Shown here one piece after another: positions 16,613 to 25,698 of a DNA stretch of 64,000 nucleotides. The notes under the pieces are model-generated. The model was not told the origin of the DNA, did not search any database, and worked only from the letters and a program-made list of their open reading frames with translations. The position numbers and the translations under genes are program-made. The DNA comes from an uncultured Blautia sp. GTDB lineage: Bacteria; Bacillota; Clostridia; Lachnospirales; Lachnospiraceae. The DNA is taken from positions 1 through 64,000 of the forward strand of contig CAKRMK010000005.1 in assembly GCA_934364795.1 (NCBI GenBank), in the 5' to 3' direction. Within the stretch, counting starts at the first letter, position 1. Each line of letters starts with the position of its first letter.

Positions 16613-19600
16613 ATGAAAAACAATTTATTTAAGAAAGCAACTGCAATTTTTTTATCTACGGTTATGTTGATTCCCACACAACCGATTATTACATTTGCTG
16701 ATGGAGAGTCAGTTTGTGAGAAATCGGAAGATGGAGTTCATCATTTCGGAGAAGGAAATGTGGATCCGGAAGCAACCTGTCGGGAGACAGGAATGATATA
16801 TTATTCCTGTGAAAATTGCGGATTTACTAAAACTGAAGTAATTTCAAAGAAAGAACATACCCAGTATGTTGCTGAAGAAGCAGTGGCGGCTACTTGTGAA
16901 GAGCCAGGATGGACTGCACTGATTAAATGCTCTGTGTGTGATGAGGTGCTTCAGGAGAAGGAAGAAATTCCGGCAGGGCACAAAGAAGTGATAGATGACG
17001 CGGTAGAAGCGACCTGCACAGAATCGGGAAAGACCGAGGGAAGCCACTGTGGGATCTGCCAGACAGTGATAAAAGCACAGGAAGAAATCCCAGCTTACAA
17101 CCATAAAGAAGTTGTAATAGACGAAGCAGTAGAGCCTACCTGCAAAGAGCCAGGAAAAACCGAAGGAAAACATTGCGCTCTTTGTGGAATAACATTAGAA
17201 GAACAAAAAGAAATAGAGAAGTTACCTCATAAGGAAGTGATCGATGAAGCCGTAGCTCCAACCTGTACCGAGCCCGGAAAGACCGCTGGAAAACACTGCG
17301 AAACCTGTGGAGAAGTATTGGAAATGCAGGAAGAAATCCCTGCTAATGGACATAAAGAAGTGGTGGACGAAGCCGTAGAAGCCACCTGTACGAAAACAGG
17401 AAAGACAGAAGGAAGCCACTGTGAGGTTTGCCAGATTGTGATAAAAGCGCAGGAAATAATTCCGGCTAATGGACATAAGGAAGTGGTAGACGTAGCAGTA
17501 GAAGCAACCTGCACCGAGCCCGGAAAGACAGAAGGAAGCCACTGTGAGGTTTGCCAGATTGTGATAAAAGCGCAGGAAATAATTCCAGCCACTGGACATA
17601 AAGAAGTGGTAGATAAAGAGGTAGAAGCGACTTGTACAGATCCCGGAAAGACCGAGGGAAGCCACTGCGAGATTTGCCAGACTGTGATAAAACCACAGGA
17701 AGAAATCCCAGCTTACAACCATAAAGAAGTTGTAATAGACGAAGCAGTAGAGCCTACCTGCAAAGAGCCAGGAAAAACCGAAGGAAAACATTGCGCTCTT
17801 TGTGGAATAACATTAGAAGAACAAAAAGAAATAGAGAAGTTACCTCATAAGGAAGTGATCGATGAAGCCGTAGCTCCAACCTGTACCGAGCCCGGAAAGA
17901 CCGCTGGAAAACACTGCGAAACCTGTGGAGAAGTATTGGAAATGCAGGAAGAAATCCCTGCTAATGGACATAAAGAAGTGGTGGACGAAGCCGTAGAAGC
18001 CACCTGTACGAAAACAGGAAAGACAGAAGGAAGCCACTGTGAGGTTTGCCAGATTGTGATAAAAGCGCAGGAAATAATTCCAGCCACTGGACATAAAGAA
18101 GTGGTAGATAAAGAGGTAGAAGCGACTTGTACAGATCCCGGAAAGACCGAGGGAAGCCACTGCGAGATTTGCCAGACTGTGATAAAACCACAGGAAGAAA
18201 TCCCAGCTTACAACCATAAAGAAGTTGTAATAGACGAAGCAGTAGAGCCTACCTGCAAAGAGCCAGGAAAAACCGAAGGAAAACATTGCGCTCTTTGTGG
18301 AATAACATTAGAAGAACAAAAAGAAATAGAGAAGTTACCTCATAAGGAAGTGATCGATGAAGCCGTAGCTCCAACATGTACCGAGCCCGGAAAGACCGCT
18401 GGAAAACACTGCGAAACCTGTGGAGAAGTATTGGAAGCGCAGGAAGAAATCCCTGCTAATGGACATAAAGAAGTAATAGATGAAGCAGTAGAAGCTACTT
18501 GTACGGAAACAGGAAAAACAGAAGGAAGTCATTGCGAGGTATGTCAGACTGTGATGAAACCGCAGGAAACAATTCCGGCCACAGGACATAAGGAAGTAAT
18601 AGACGAAGCAGTAGAAGCAACCTGTACGGAAACAGGAAAAACAGAAGGAAGTCATTGTGAGATTTGCCGGACCGTGATAAAAGTGCAGGAATTAATCCCG
18701 GCCACAGGACATAAAGAGGTGATAGATGAAGCGGTAGAAGCGACCTGTACAGAACCCGGAAAGACCGAGGGAAGCCATTGCGAGATCTGCCAGACAGTGA
18801 TAAAAGCACAGGAAGAAATCCCAGCTTACAACCATAAAGAAGTAGTAATAGACGAAGCGATAGAGCCAACTTGTACAGAATCTGGAAAAACTGAAGGAAA
18901 GCACTGTGCTCTTTGTGGAAAAATATTAGTAGAACAAAAAGAAATAGAAAAACTGCCTCATAAAGAAGTGACAGATGAAGCCATAGCTCCAACTTGTACC
19001 GAATCTGGAAAGACTGAAGGAAGTCATTGCGCTCTCTGTGGAAAAGTGTTATCAGCGCAAGTTGAAATTCCAGCAACCGGCCACAAGGAAGCAGTCGACG
19101 AAAAGATAGCAGCTACATGTACAATAGCGGGAAAAACCGCTGGAAGCCATTGCGAAACCTGCGGAGAAATTCTGGAAGCGCAGACCGAAATCCCAGCAAT
19201 CGGTCATAAAGAAGTAACAGACGAAGCGGTAGAAGCCACTTGCACCGAAGCAGGAAAAACCGCTGGAAGTCACTGTGAAATCTGTGGAGAGATTCTAAAA
19301 GAACAGACTGAAATCCCTGCAATCGGTCATAAAGAAGTAGCCGACAAAGCGGTAGAAGCCACTTGCACCGAAGCGGGAAAAACAGCCGGAAGCCACTGTG
19401 AAACCTGTGGAGAAATCCTAAAAGAACAGACCGAAATCCCGGCAACCGGCCATAAGAAAGTAACAGACAAAGCGATAGAAGCCACTTGCACCGAAACCGG
19501 AAAAACAGCCGGAAGCCACTGCGAAACCTGTGGAGAAATCCTGAAAGAACAGACCGAAATCCCGGCAACTGGCCATAAAAAAGTTACAGATAAAGCCGTA

Positions 19601-20980
19601 GAAGCAACCTGTACCACCGCCGGAAAAACCGAGGGAAGCCACTGTGAAACCTGTGGAGAAATTCTGGAATCCCAGACAAAAATTCCGGCAACTGGTCATC
19701 ATTCCGCAGAAAGACCAGCAATAGAAGCCACCTGCACAGAAACCGGAAAAACTGCCCTGCGGTATTGCGACCGCTGTGGTCTTGTTTTCAGATCACGCAG
19801 AACTATAGAGAAAAAAGAACATACCATAGAAGTTATTGACGGAGTATATCCTACCTGCAAAACTCCCGGAAAAACCGCTATGGAAAGATGCTCTGTTTGC
19901 GGTACTGTTGTGAAAGCTGCCAAAACCATTCCTACGACAGCCCATGCGATGATAACTGTCCGAAAAATGAATTTTATGGGACTTAAGAAGCAGTACAAAT
20001 GTATAATCTGTGGAAAAATAGAATTTGAAAAAGACCGCTCTAAGAGTTTTGAAAAAGTAGATCTGTCAGATTTAGACGATCTTATAATAACTACTGGAAA
20101 TACTTCTTCAGGCACTCTAAATGCTACTCCTAAAGATGAGGATTTGCAGGTATTTACAACCACCACTGATGATGGTATTGAAGCTCTTTGTCTGATGGGA
20201 GAACAAACATTTAAAGACAATTTTGTATCCTTATCTGCTAAGGATTTCCTTATCAGCAAACTCGTTCTTGCTTCTCAGGAAAATCCGGAAAGCGGCAATA
20301 TAACACTGGAAGTAGAAGGTGGAGCAAAGCAGCTTGGTCTTGGAATGGATCGAGATGTAAATGGTGAAGGGTATCTGTATGTCACAGAAAATGACAAAAG
20401 AGTGACAATTGAAGCTGTTGATTTCACAGAAAATGGAATTGTATTTACCACAGAATCCGGAAGCAAATTGACCATTCAAAGTAACAGATTAAAGAATGGA
20501 ACGCCCACCATAAGTCAGGAAAAAATAGATGAAATAAAGGCAGAGCTGGGGAGCGAACTGGAAATTATTATAACGGAAAAAGCATTTGAAGACAGAACTG
20601 AGAATACACCGGAAAATACATCGGAAAATACATCGGAAAATACTTCAGAAAGCACTTCAGAAGATACTTCAGAAAGTCCATCAAATGATAATACAATTAT
20701 TAAGATCATACAATTTATTGATCCAGAGGACGTTATAATTAAGAAATTCGAAGATCATGATGAGGCCCAAAATTATGTGGACTGTGTGGGGCAAGATGAG
20801 AAGATAGATAAAGAAAAACATTATTGTCCGCATAAACAGATAGAGGAAGAACATATATTTGGCCCTAAGTACTTTATAGAAAATGAGACTGATTGGTGTC
20901 GCGGAGACTATTATAAAAGTTGTTATTACTGTAATTATGAACAATTTCAGTATACTGTTCTAAAATTCATAACTAATTGA
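16613..20980 (+). CDS. Secreted protein with about 24 tandem Cys/His repeats of 41-42 residues
   Basis: No function can be assigned. The 1455-residue product starts with a signal peptide (MKNNLFKKATAIFLS...ITFADG). Residues about 50-122 hold two divergent repeats, and about 122-1115 hold some 24 repeats of 41-42 residues with the pattern H-K-E-V-x-D-x-A-V-x-A-T-C-T, then GKT-x-G-x-H-C-x2-C-x-x-x-(10)-IPA. Each unit keeps one His and three Cys (ATC and C-x2-C), a possible metal site or disulfide framework. A non-repeat beta-rich domain (about 1150-1330), a Thr/Ser/Glu-rich spacer (TPENTSENTSENTSE) and a final 70-residue Cys/His module (HYCPHKQ, WCRGDYYKSCYYC) follow. There is no LPxTG motif or C-terminal membrane segment. 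Similar short repeats occur in gut Firmicutes surface proteins, but this is not a functional assignment. GGGAGGGG precedes the ATG. Confidence 0.85.
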   Translation: MKNNLFKKATAIFLSTVMLIPTQPIITFADGESVCEKSEDGVHHFGEGNVDPEATCRETGMIYYSCENCGFTKTEVISKKEHTQYVAEEAVAATCEEPGWTALIKCSVCDEVLQEKEEIPAGHKEVIDDAVEATCTESGKTEGSHCGICQTVIKAQEEIPAYNHKEVVIDEAVEPTCKEPGKTEGKHCALCGITLEEQKEIEKLPHKEVIDEAVAPTCTEPGKTAGKHCETCGEVLEMQEEIPANGHKEVVDEAVEATCTKTGKTEGSHCEVCQIVIKAQEIIPANGHKEVVDVAVEATCTEPGKTEGSHCEVCQIVIKAQEIIPATGHKEVVDKEVEATCTDPGKTEGSHCEICQTVIKPQEEIPAYNHKEVVIDEAVEPTCKEPGKTEGKHCALCGITLEEQKEIEKLPHKEVIDEAVAPTCTEPGKTAGKHCETCGEVLEMQEEIPANGHKEVVDEAVEATCTKTGKTEGSHCEVCQIVIKAQEIIPATGHKEVVDKEVEATCTDPGKTEGSHCEICQTVIKPQEEIPAYNHKEVVIDEAVEPTCKEPGKTEGKHCALCGITLEEQKEIEKLPHKEVIDEAVAPTCTEPGKTAGKHCETCGEVLEAQEEIPANGHKEVIDEAVEATCTETGKTEGSHCEVCQTVMKPQETIPATGHKEVIDEAVEATCTETGKTEGSHCEICRTVIKVQELIPATGHKEVIDEAVEATCTEPGKTEGSHCEICQTVIKAQEEIPAYNHKEVVIDEAIEPTCTESGKTEGKHCALCGKILVEQKEIEKLPHKEVTDEAIAPTCTESGKTEGSHCALCGKVLSAQVEIPATGHKEAVDEKIAATCTIAGKTAGSHCETCGEILEAQTEIPAIGHKEVTDEAVEATCTEAGKTAGSHCEICGEILKEQTEIPAIGHKEVADKAVEATCTEAGKTAGSHCETCGEILKEQTEIPATGHKKVTDKAIEATCTETGKTAGSHCETCGEILKEQTEIPATGHKKVTDKAVEATCTTAGKTEGSHCETCGEILESQTKIPATGHHSAERPAIEATCTETGKTALRYCDRCGLVFRSRRTIEKKEHTIEVIDGVYPTCKTPGKTAMERCSVCGTVVKAAKTIPTTAHAMITVRKMNFMGLKKQYKCIICGKIEFEKDRSKSFEKVDLSDLDDLIITTGNTSSGTLNATPKDEDLQVFTTTTDDGIEALCLMGEQTFKDNFVSLSAKDFLISKLVLASQENPESGNITLEVEGGAKQLGLGMDRDVNGEGYLYVTENDKRVTIEAVDFTENGIVFTTESGSKLTIQSNRLKNGTPTISQEKIDEIKAELGSELEIIITEKAFEDRTENTPENTSENTSENTSESTSEDTSESPSNDNTIIKIIQFIDPEDVIIKKFEDHDEAQNYVDCVGQDEKIDKEKHYCPHKQIEEEHIFGPKYFIENETDWCRGDYYKSCYYCNYEQFQYTVLKFITN
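17101..18400 (+). repeat. Higher-order duplicated blocks inside the repeat-protein gene
   Basis: The segment starting CCATAAAGAAGTTGTAATAG recurs at 17101, 17719 and 18214, spacings of 618 and 495 bp. The copies are almost base-identical over hundreds of bases, and the difference of 123 bp equals exactly one 41-residue repeat. Synonymous sites are conserved, so the blocks arose by recent unequal recombination or gene conversion. Confidence 0.9.
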
Positions 20981-21020
20981 TTTGTATTGCAACATGTAAT
21001 AATAGTTTTAGAAAAACTAA

Positions 21021-21055
21021 CTCTAACCGGTGGGAGATTTTCCTGCCGGTTAGAG
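21021..21055 (+). terminator. Rho-independent terminator of the repeat-protein gene
   Basis: CTCTAACCGG (21021-21030) pairs with CCGGTTAGAG (21046-21055); a short T-containing tail follows. Confidence 0.8.
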
Positions 21056-21080
21056 TTCTATAAAGAGAAATCCCCAAATT

Positions 21081-21131
21081 GTAATAAAACAACTGAAAAA
21101 CGTGATAAAACTAAAGAATGCATGATATAAT
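21081..21131 (+). promoter_or_regulatory. Probable promoter region of the GH42 gene with a 21-bp-period direct repeat
   Basis: GTAATAAAAC (21081-21090) and GTGATAAAAC (21102-21111) repeat with a 21-bp period, two helical turns. TATAAT lies at 21126-21131, 17 bp after the weak -35 TGATAA (21103-21108), which overlaps the second repeat. A dimeric activator could bind here. Its identity is unknown. Confidence 0.4.
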
Positions 21132-21194
21132 CAGACACGGATTTTTGTTAATATAGTTAAGTCAGAGTATTTTACCAGATCACAGGAGGATATT

Positions 21195-23204
21195 ATGAAA
21201 GAACTTCTTTACGGAGCAGCTTATTACGATGAATATATGCCATATGACCGTCTGGATAAAGATGTGGCAATGATGAAAAAAGCAGGAATCAATACAGTAC
21301 GAATCGCAGAGTCCACCTGGAGCACCTGCGAGCCTCAGCCAGGTGTATTTGATTTTTCCCATGTGGAAAGGGTGATGGATGCAATGGAAGCCGCGGGAAT
21401 CCATGTTATTATCGGAACGCCAACTTATGCAGTTCCCACATGGATGGTGAAAGCACATCCGGACGTACTTGCAACGACTGTGAAAGGCAGAGGCATCTAC
21501 GGGGCACGACAGATTATGGACATTACTCATCCAGCTTATCTCTTTTATGCAGAGCGCGTGATCCGTGAGCTGATGAAGCATACTGCACACAGAAAATGCG
21601 TGATCGGTTTCCAGATTGACAATGAAACCAAATATTACGGAACCGCCGGAAAAAATGTACAGCAGCAGTTTGTAAAATATCTGCGGGAAAAATTCCATGA
21701 TGACCTGGATGCAATGAACTACGAATTTGGTCTTGATTACTGGAGCAACCGTATTAATGCATGGGAAGATTTTCCTGATGTAAGAGGAACGATCAATGGA
21801 AGTCTTGGTGCAGAATTTGAGAAATTCCAGAGAACGCTTGTGGATAAATTCCTTGGCTGGCAGGCTGATATTGTAAATGAATACCGCAGAGAAGATCAGT
21901 TTATTACCCATAATCTTGATTTTGAGTGGCGGGGATATTCCTATGGAATACAACCAGATGTGAACCATTATCATGCGGCGAAGTGCCTGACTATTGCAGG
22001 AACGGATATTTACCATCCCACACAGGACGAGCTTACCGGAGTGGAAATTGCCTTTGGCGGCGATATGACCCGTTCTCTGAAAAATGACAATTATCTGGTT
22101 CTTGAGACAGAAGCACAGGGCTATCCGGGATGGACTCCATATAAAGGACAGCTGAAATTACAGGCATACAGCCACCTGGCATGCGGTGCAAACAGTGTTA
22201 TGTACTGGCACTGGCATTCCATCCATAATTCCTTTGAAACCTACTGGAAAGGCCTTTTAAGTCATGATTTTGAAGAAAACGATGCTTACCGGGAAGCCTG
22301 TGAAATTGGCCCTATGTTTGCAAAAATCGGCAGTCACCTTGTAAATCTGAAAAAGAAAAATGAAGTAGCCATTCTTGTAAGCAATGAAGCCCTTACTGCT
22401 TTGAAATGGTTTGGAATACAGGCAACGGCAGCCGGAAATAACGGAATCCAGTATAATGATGTGGTGCGCTGGGTGTATGATGCGTTGTATCAGATGAATG
22501 TAGAATGTGATTTTGTGTGGCCAGAATCAGAGAACCTGGATCAGTATAAAGCCATAGTTGTTCCAGCATTGTATGCAGCACCAGATGAGCTTTTAAACAG
22601 ACTGAATCAGTATGTGGAAAATGGTGGAACCTTGATTGCCACTTTCAAAACTGCTTTTGCCAATGAGAACATTAAAGTAAGCCACGAAGTACAGCCTCAT
22701 ATTCTGAAATCCTGCCTTGGCGTAAGATACAATCAGTTTACTTTCCCGAAAAATGTGGGTCTGACGGGAATGGCCATTTCAAAAGATTCTCCGGCAGAGG
22801 CGAAAGTATTTATGGAACTTTTAACACCGGAAGGAGCAGAAGTGCTGGCTTCATACGATCACTATAACTGGAAAGATTATGTTGCCATTACCAGGAACCA
22901 TTTTGGAAAAGGGCAGGCTGTTTATTTTGGCTGCATGACAGATAATGACACATTAAAAGCAGTTCTTCGAGATACACTTCTTATAGCAAAAGTAGAACTG
23001 CCAAATTATCAGTATCCGGTTATTATGCGAAAAGGAACAAACGATTTTGGAAAGACAGTCAGATACTTTTTCAACTATTCAGAAAAGGAACAGGAAGTGG
23101 TTTATGATTATGGAACCGGGACAGAACTGCTTCTAGGAGATACGGTTGAAAATGGAGAAATCCTGAAAATGCCGGCGTGGGGAGTGAAGATTGTAGAGGA
23201 ATAA
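21195..23204 (+). CDS. Glycoside hydrolase family 42 beta-galactosidase
   Basis: Retaining beta-galactosidase (or alpha-arabinosidase-like activity in some members) acting on galactosides inside the cell, since no signal peptide is present. The 669 residues equal the usual GH42 length, and the fold runs as TIM barrel (1-385), trimerisation domain (about 390-600) and C-terminal beta domain. Acid/base E144 is preceded by Asn in QIDNET, and the nucleophile is probably E304 in LVLETEAQG. ATCACAGGAGG precedes the ATG. It appears monocistronic. The stop codon touches the promoter of the small RNA at 23205. Confidence 0.93.
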   Translation: MKELLYGAAYYDEYMPYDRLDKDVAMMKKAGINTVRIAESTWSTCEPQPGVFDFSHVERVMDAMEAAGIHVIIGTPTYAVPTWMVKAHPDVLATTVKGRGIYGARQIMDITHPAYLFYAERVIRELMKHTAHRKCVIGFQIDNETKYYGTAGKNVQQQFVKYLREKFHDDLDAMNYEFGLDYWSNRINAWEDFPDVRGTINGSLGAEFEKFQRTLVDKFLGWQADIVNEYRREDQFITHNLDFEWRGYSYGIQPDVNHYHAAKCLTIAGTDIYHPTQDELTGVEIAFGGDMTRSLKNDNYLVLETEAQGYPGWTPYKGQLKLQAYSHLACGANSVMYWHWHSIHNSFETYWKGLLSHDFEENDAYREACEIGPMFAKIGSHLVNLKKKNEVAILVSNEALTALKWFGIQATAAGNNGIQYNDVVRWVYDALYQMNVECDFVWPESENLDQYKAIVVPALYAAPDELLNRLNQYVENGGTLIATFKTAFANENIKVSHEVQPHILKSCLGVRYNQFTFPKNVGLTGMAISKDSPAEAKVFMELLTPEGAEVLASYDHYNWKDYVAITRNHFGKGQAVYFGCMTDNDTLKAVLRDTLLIAKVELPNYQYPVIMRKGTNDFGKTVRYFFNYSEKEQEVVYDYGTGTELLLGDTVENGEILKMPAWGVKIVEE

Positions 23205-23233
23205 TTGACATATTCAATTTACCGTGGTAGTAT
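23205..23233 (+). promoter_or_regulatory. Strong promoter driving a short RNA (antitoxin-like)
   Basis: TTGACA (23205-23210) and TAGTAT (23228-23233) are exactly 17 bp apart, immediately after the GH42 stop codon. No ORF with a ribosome site follows before the terminator at 23297-23328. Confidence 0.7.
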
Positions 23234-23239
23234 GATTAT

Positions 23240-23330
23240 AGAAAAAGAGTGCTACCGATAGACGGTTAGTCCGATAAATTATTTGACAGCAAAAAGGCCG
23301 CACATTTACCAGACGGGCGGCTATTTTTGC
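23240..23330 (+). ncRNA. Putative antitoxin-type small RNA of a degraded type I toxin-antitoxin locus
   Basis: From the promoter above, a transcript of about 90 nt would run through AGTGCTACCGATAGACGGTT and end at a hairpin (GGCCGC...GGGCGGC, about 23297-23321) with a following TATTTTTG. It converges on the small reading frame at 23321-23392 on the other strand, overlapping its 3' end, as in type I systems where the antitoxin RNA overlaps the toxin mRNA tail. Recognition rests on layout and remembered similarity to Clostridia loci with tiny hydrophobic peptides. Confidence 0.5.
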
Positions 23331-23392
23331 GTTTTGTTACTATCTTTTCCGAATGTGTATCCGGCACAAAAGCAGGTGATGCCGAAGCTCAC
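23321..23392 (-). pseudogene. C-terminal remnant of a small hydrophobic toxin-like peptide
   Basis: On the minus strand the frame ending at TAG (23323-23321) reads ATVVSFGITCFCAGYTFGKD followed by SNKTQK. A hydrophobic stretch followed by GKD and a basic tail is typical of holin-like/type I toxin peptides. The only available start is GTG at 23392 without a ribosome site. The expected N-terminal half is replaced by the end of the PIG-L gene (stop at 23401), so it is read as truncated. Confidence 0.45.
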
Positions 23393-23400
23393 GACTGTAG

Positions 23401-24126
23401 CTATTCCTCTGCTTTTACCCACCATTCATAGGGCAGCATATGATACATCTTTCTCACCGTAGTCCTCTGGCTTGCATACAAAGCTGCCAGCTTTCTCTTC
23501 TGAATATAAAGCTCTTTCGGTATTTCTTCCAGATCATAAGGAATCTTATCGTTCACATAATATTTTCCGAACCAATACAAATCTGCCTTACATCCGGTTT
23601 CCTTATATTCTTTTTCCACCAGTTCATGTATAATCTGGTGGTGATGATGTCCGTATTCCCCGTTTTCATTGTGGGACACTACCTGTTCCCAGTTTTTATA
23701 ATTAAGAACAGTGGCAATATCAGTCTCCATATCCTCTTTCCAGAATTTCCAGTCACTGCGCTTCCTGCTGATTTTATCCGGGTAGGAAAGAATCAGATAC
23801 TTTTCCCCGGTGGCTTCCATAACCGACTTAAATTCTGCACTTCGCACAGGATCATTCCCCCGGGTCATGCACACCACAAGGTAATCATCCTCAATTAAAT
23901 GCCTGCCACCCCACAACAGATCGTCATCCGGATGTGCTACAAACATTACTTTATTATAGCCGTCAAGGTCAAGGGCATCCAGGTCAGCTGTGGTTACGTG
24001 AGGGAGATTGAGATAGGGAGCAAAAAGGGAAATCTTGTATGCGAAAAAAACAACAATAATCATAAAAAGAAAAATGATCAGAATTTTTTTTACAGGAAAC
24101 GGCCTGCTTATTTTGGTTAATTTCAT
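23401..24126 (-). CDS. Membrane-anchored PIG-L family deacetylase
   Basis: Zinc-dependent N-acetylglucosaminyl deacetylase-like enzyme (LmbE/PIG-L fold). The metal and catalytic motif AHPDDD is at residues 64-69 (H65, D67, D68), and a histidine cluster (GEYGHHHHQ, 159-164) supplies the third ligand. One N-terminal membrane segment (about residues 13-30) follows a basic start and puts the enzyme outside the cytoplasm. The ATG at 24124-24126 gives 241 residues; the frame opens earlier at a TTG (24204), but with a poorly spaced ribosome site. The natural substrate could be a cell-surface or teichoic-acid amino sugar; sequence does not tell. Confidence 0.82.
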   Translation of the reverse strand: MKLTKISRPFPVKKILIIFLFMIIVVFFAYKISLFAPYLNLPHVTTADLDALDLDGYNKVMFVAHPDDDLLWGGRHLIEDDYLVVCMTRGNDPVRSAEFKSVMEATGEKYLILSYPDKISRKRSDWKFWKEDMETDIATVLNYKNWEQVVSHNENGEYGHHHHQIIHELVEKEYKETGCKADLYWFGKYYVNDKIPYDLEEIPKELYIQKRKLAALYASQRTTVRKMYHMLPYEWWVKAEE

Positions 24127-24220
24127 AATGTACCTGTCCAATCTGTTTTGTAAAAGTAGTTTTGCTTTTACAGCAATTATATCTGCATTTTGCAGAAGAT
24201 ACAACCTTCAGGATGTTCTC

Positions 24221-24249
24221 TTGAACATAAAATTTTACCATGTTATAAT
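24221..24249 (+). promoter_or_regulatory. Promoter of the second LytTR two-component operon
   Basis: TTGAAC (24221-24226) and TATAAT (24244-24249) are 17 bp apart, about 65 bp before the kinase ATG. The inverted repeat TCTGCATTTTGCAGA (24182-24196) lies just upstream of the -35 and might be a regulator site. Confidence 0.7.
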
Positions 24250-24315
24250 CAAAAGTAGTTAGGGGCGAAAAAATTTTTTGTTTCTTACACTATAAGTTTC
24301 GGAGGAGATTTATCT

Positions 24316-25698
24316 ATGGGGTTAAACAGTATTGTTTTTCTTTCGGAACCGCTTGAAACGATTCCGTGGTTTTTCCAGCAGCTGGCACTTTCTGTTGCCT
24401 ATGTGCTTCTTTTGCGAAAAGAAGGGACGAATGGGATGAAAAAGAGAAGCCTGTTAAAAATGGCAGCAGAGGGAATTGTACTGTTTCTCATACTGCTGAT
24501 AGCAAGTCTGATAGTCATGGCCTTTTTTCAGAAATATTACCTGATTTTATGGTGTGCTTTTCAGGCTGTTCTTCTGGGAGGTTATCTTTTTTTCTGTTCG
24601 AATTATAACGCTACATCCAGGATCGCACTGTGGAGTTCCATGTATGCGGTAGTCCTGGTATTAATGTCACTGTCCGGGGAAGCAAGTTATGTGACCGGAT
24701 ATTGTATAGGTCGGGGAGAACCGGAAGCAATTGCACGTATGGTAACGTATTTTTTTGATATTGTACTTGCCTGGTATCTTGGAACCTTTAATTTCAATGA
24801 GTTTGAAAAAATTCCAATAGCAGGTATGCTGTTGATTTTTGCCGGAGATATTTCTCTGGTTGTAATGACCATTGCTTCCAATATATGGTCCAAGGAATTT
24901 GACTTTCCAAGTGCCCATAATCAGCTGCTGGTAGCTTATTTGTGTCTTGTTGGAATTGTAATGGTTTCCATTTATGCCCTGTATGCCATTTGTAAGGAGC
25001 AGGAGGAAGCCACCATTCTGAAAGAGCAGAAAAGTCAGCTCCTGAAGGAAAAAGAGCGTTTCACCATGGCTGAACAGCAGGTGGAAGAAATCCGCAGTAT
25101 CCGCCATGATCTGAAAAACCAGCGCCATTATATGCGTATTCTTCTGGAAGAAAAGCGATATGAGGATCTGAAACGGTATTTTGATGAGAGCCAGGAAAAA
25201 GTTCCAATTCCGGAACCCTATGTAAAATGTGGAAATAACAGCGTAAATGTAGTCCTGAACATGGAATTTGCCAAAATAAGAAAAGAAATTAAGCTGGAGC
25301 ATCTTCTTGTGGTTCCACCAGTGCTGCCTGTAAAGGATGATGAGCTTTGCAGTATTTTAACAAATCTGATCGATAATGCCATAGAGGAATGTGAACGGCT
25401 TCTGCAAAAGGGGCAGAAAGATCCAACAATTCGTCTGGAAATTTATCCACAGTCCAATTTTTTGTACATTAAATGCCAGAATACAACAGACAGAGAGGAG
25501 TTAAGAAAATGGCACAGTGGAATTTTAAGTACCAAGGAAGATAAAACAAGTCATGGTTATGGAACGCAGATCATAGCGAAAATTGCAGAGAAGCATGGTG
25601 GCTGTGTAGATTATTCTGTCAAAGATGGGGAATTTGTGGCAAAAGTATTATTGGATATGATTGGAGAGGAAGAAGATGTTAAGGATAGCACTATGTGA
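24316..25698 (+). CDS. Sensor histidine kinase, LytTR partner (GHKL ATPase)
   Basis: Membrane kinase of 460 residues. About six hydrophobic segments fill residues 10-230, then a coiled-coil-like stretch (EQEEATILKEQKSQLLKEK) leads to the phospho-acceptor H264 in SIRHDLKNQ. The ATPase domain has an N-box (LTNLIDNAIEECE) and glycine motif (SHGYGTQI). GGAGGAG precedes the ATG. The response-regulator gene overlaps its 3' end by 23 bp, so the two are co-translated. The secreted GH3 gene downstream, with LytTR-type direct repeats before its promoter, is the likely target. Confidence 0.92.
   Translation: MGLNSIVFLSEPLETIPWFFQQLALSVAYVLLLRKEGTNGMKKRSLLKMAAEGIVLFLILLIASLIVMAFFQKYYLILWCAFQAVLLGGYLFFCSNYNATSRIALWSSMYAVVLVLMSLSGEASYVTGYCIGRGEPEAIARMVTYFFDIVLAWYLGTFNFNEFEKIPIAGMLLIFAGDISLVVMTIASNIWSKEFDFPSAHNQLLVAYLCLVGIVMVSIYALYAICKEQEEATILKEQKSQLLKEKERFTMAEQQVEEIRSIRHDLKNQRHYMRILLEEKRYEDLKRYFDESQEKVPIPEPYVKCGNNSVNVVLNMEFAKIRKEIKLEHLLVVPPVLPVKDDELCSILTNLIDNAIEECERLLQKGQKDPTIRLEIYPQSNFLYIKCQNTTDREELRKWHSGILSTKEDKTSHGYGTQIIAKIAEKHGGCVDYSVKDGEFVAKVLLDMIGEEEDVKDSTM

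Noticed and set aside
17000..19700. Possible CRISPR array because of regular repeats
   Set aside because: The repeats are coding, 123-126 bp long, without short unique spacers and without cas genes nearby.
17222..19702. Many long minus-strand frames opposite the repeat protein gene
   Set aside because: They repeat with the same period as the sense repeats and carry no ribosome sites; they are shadows of the Cys/His repeats.
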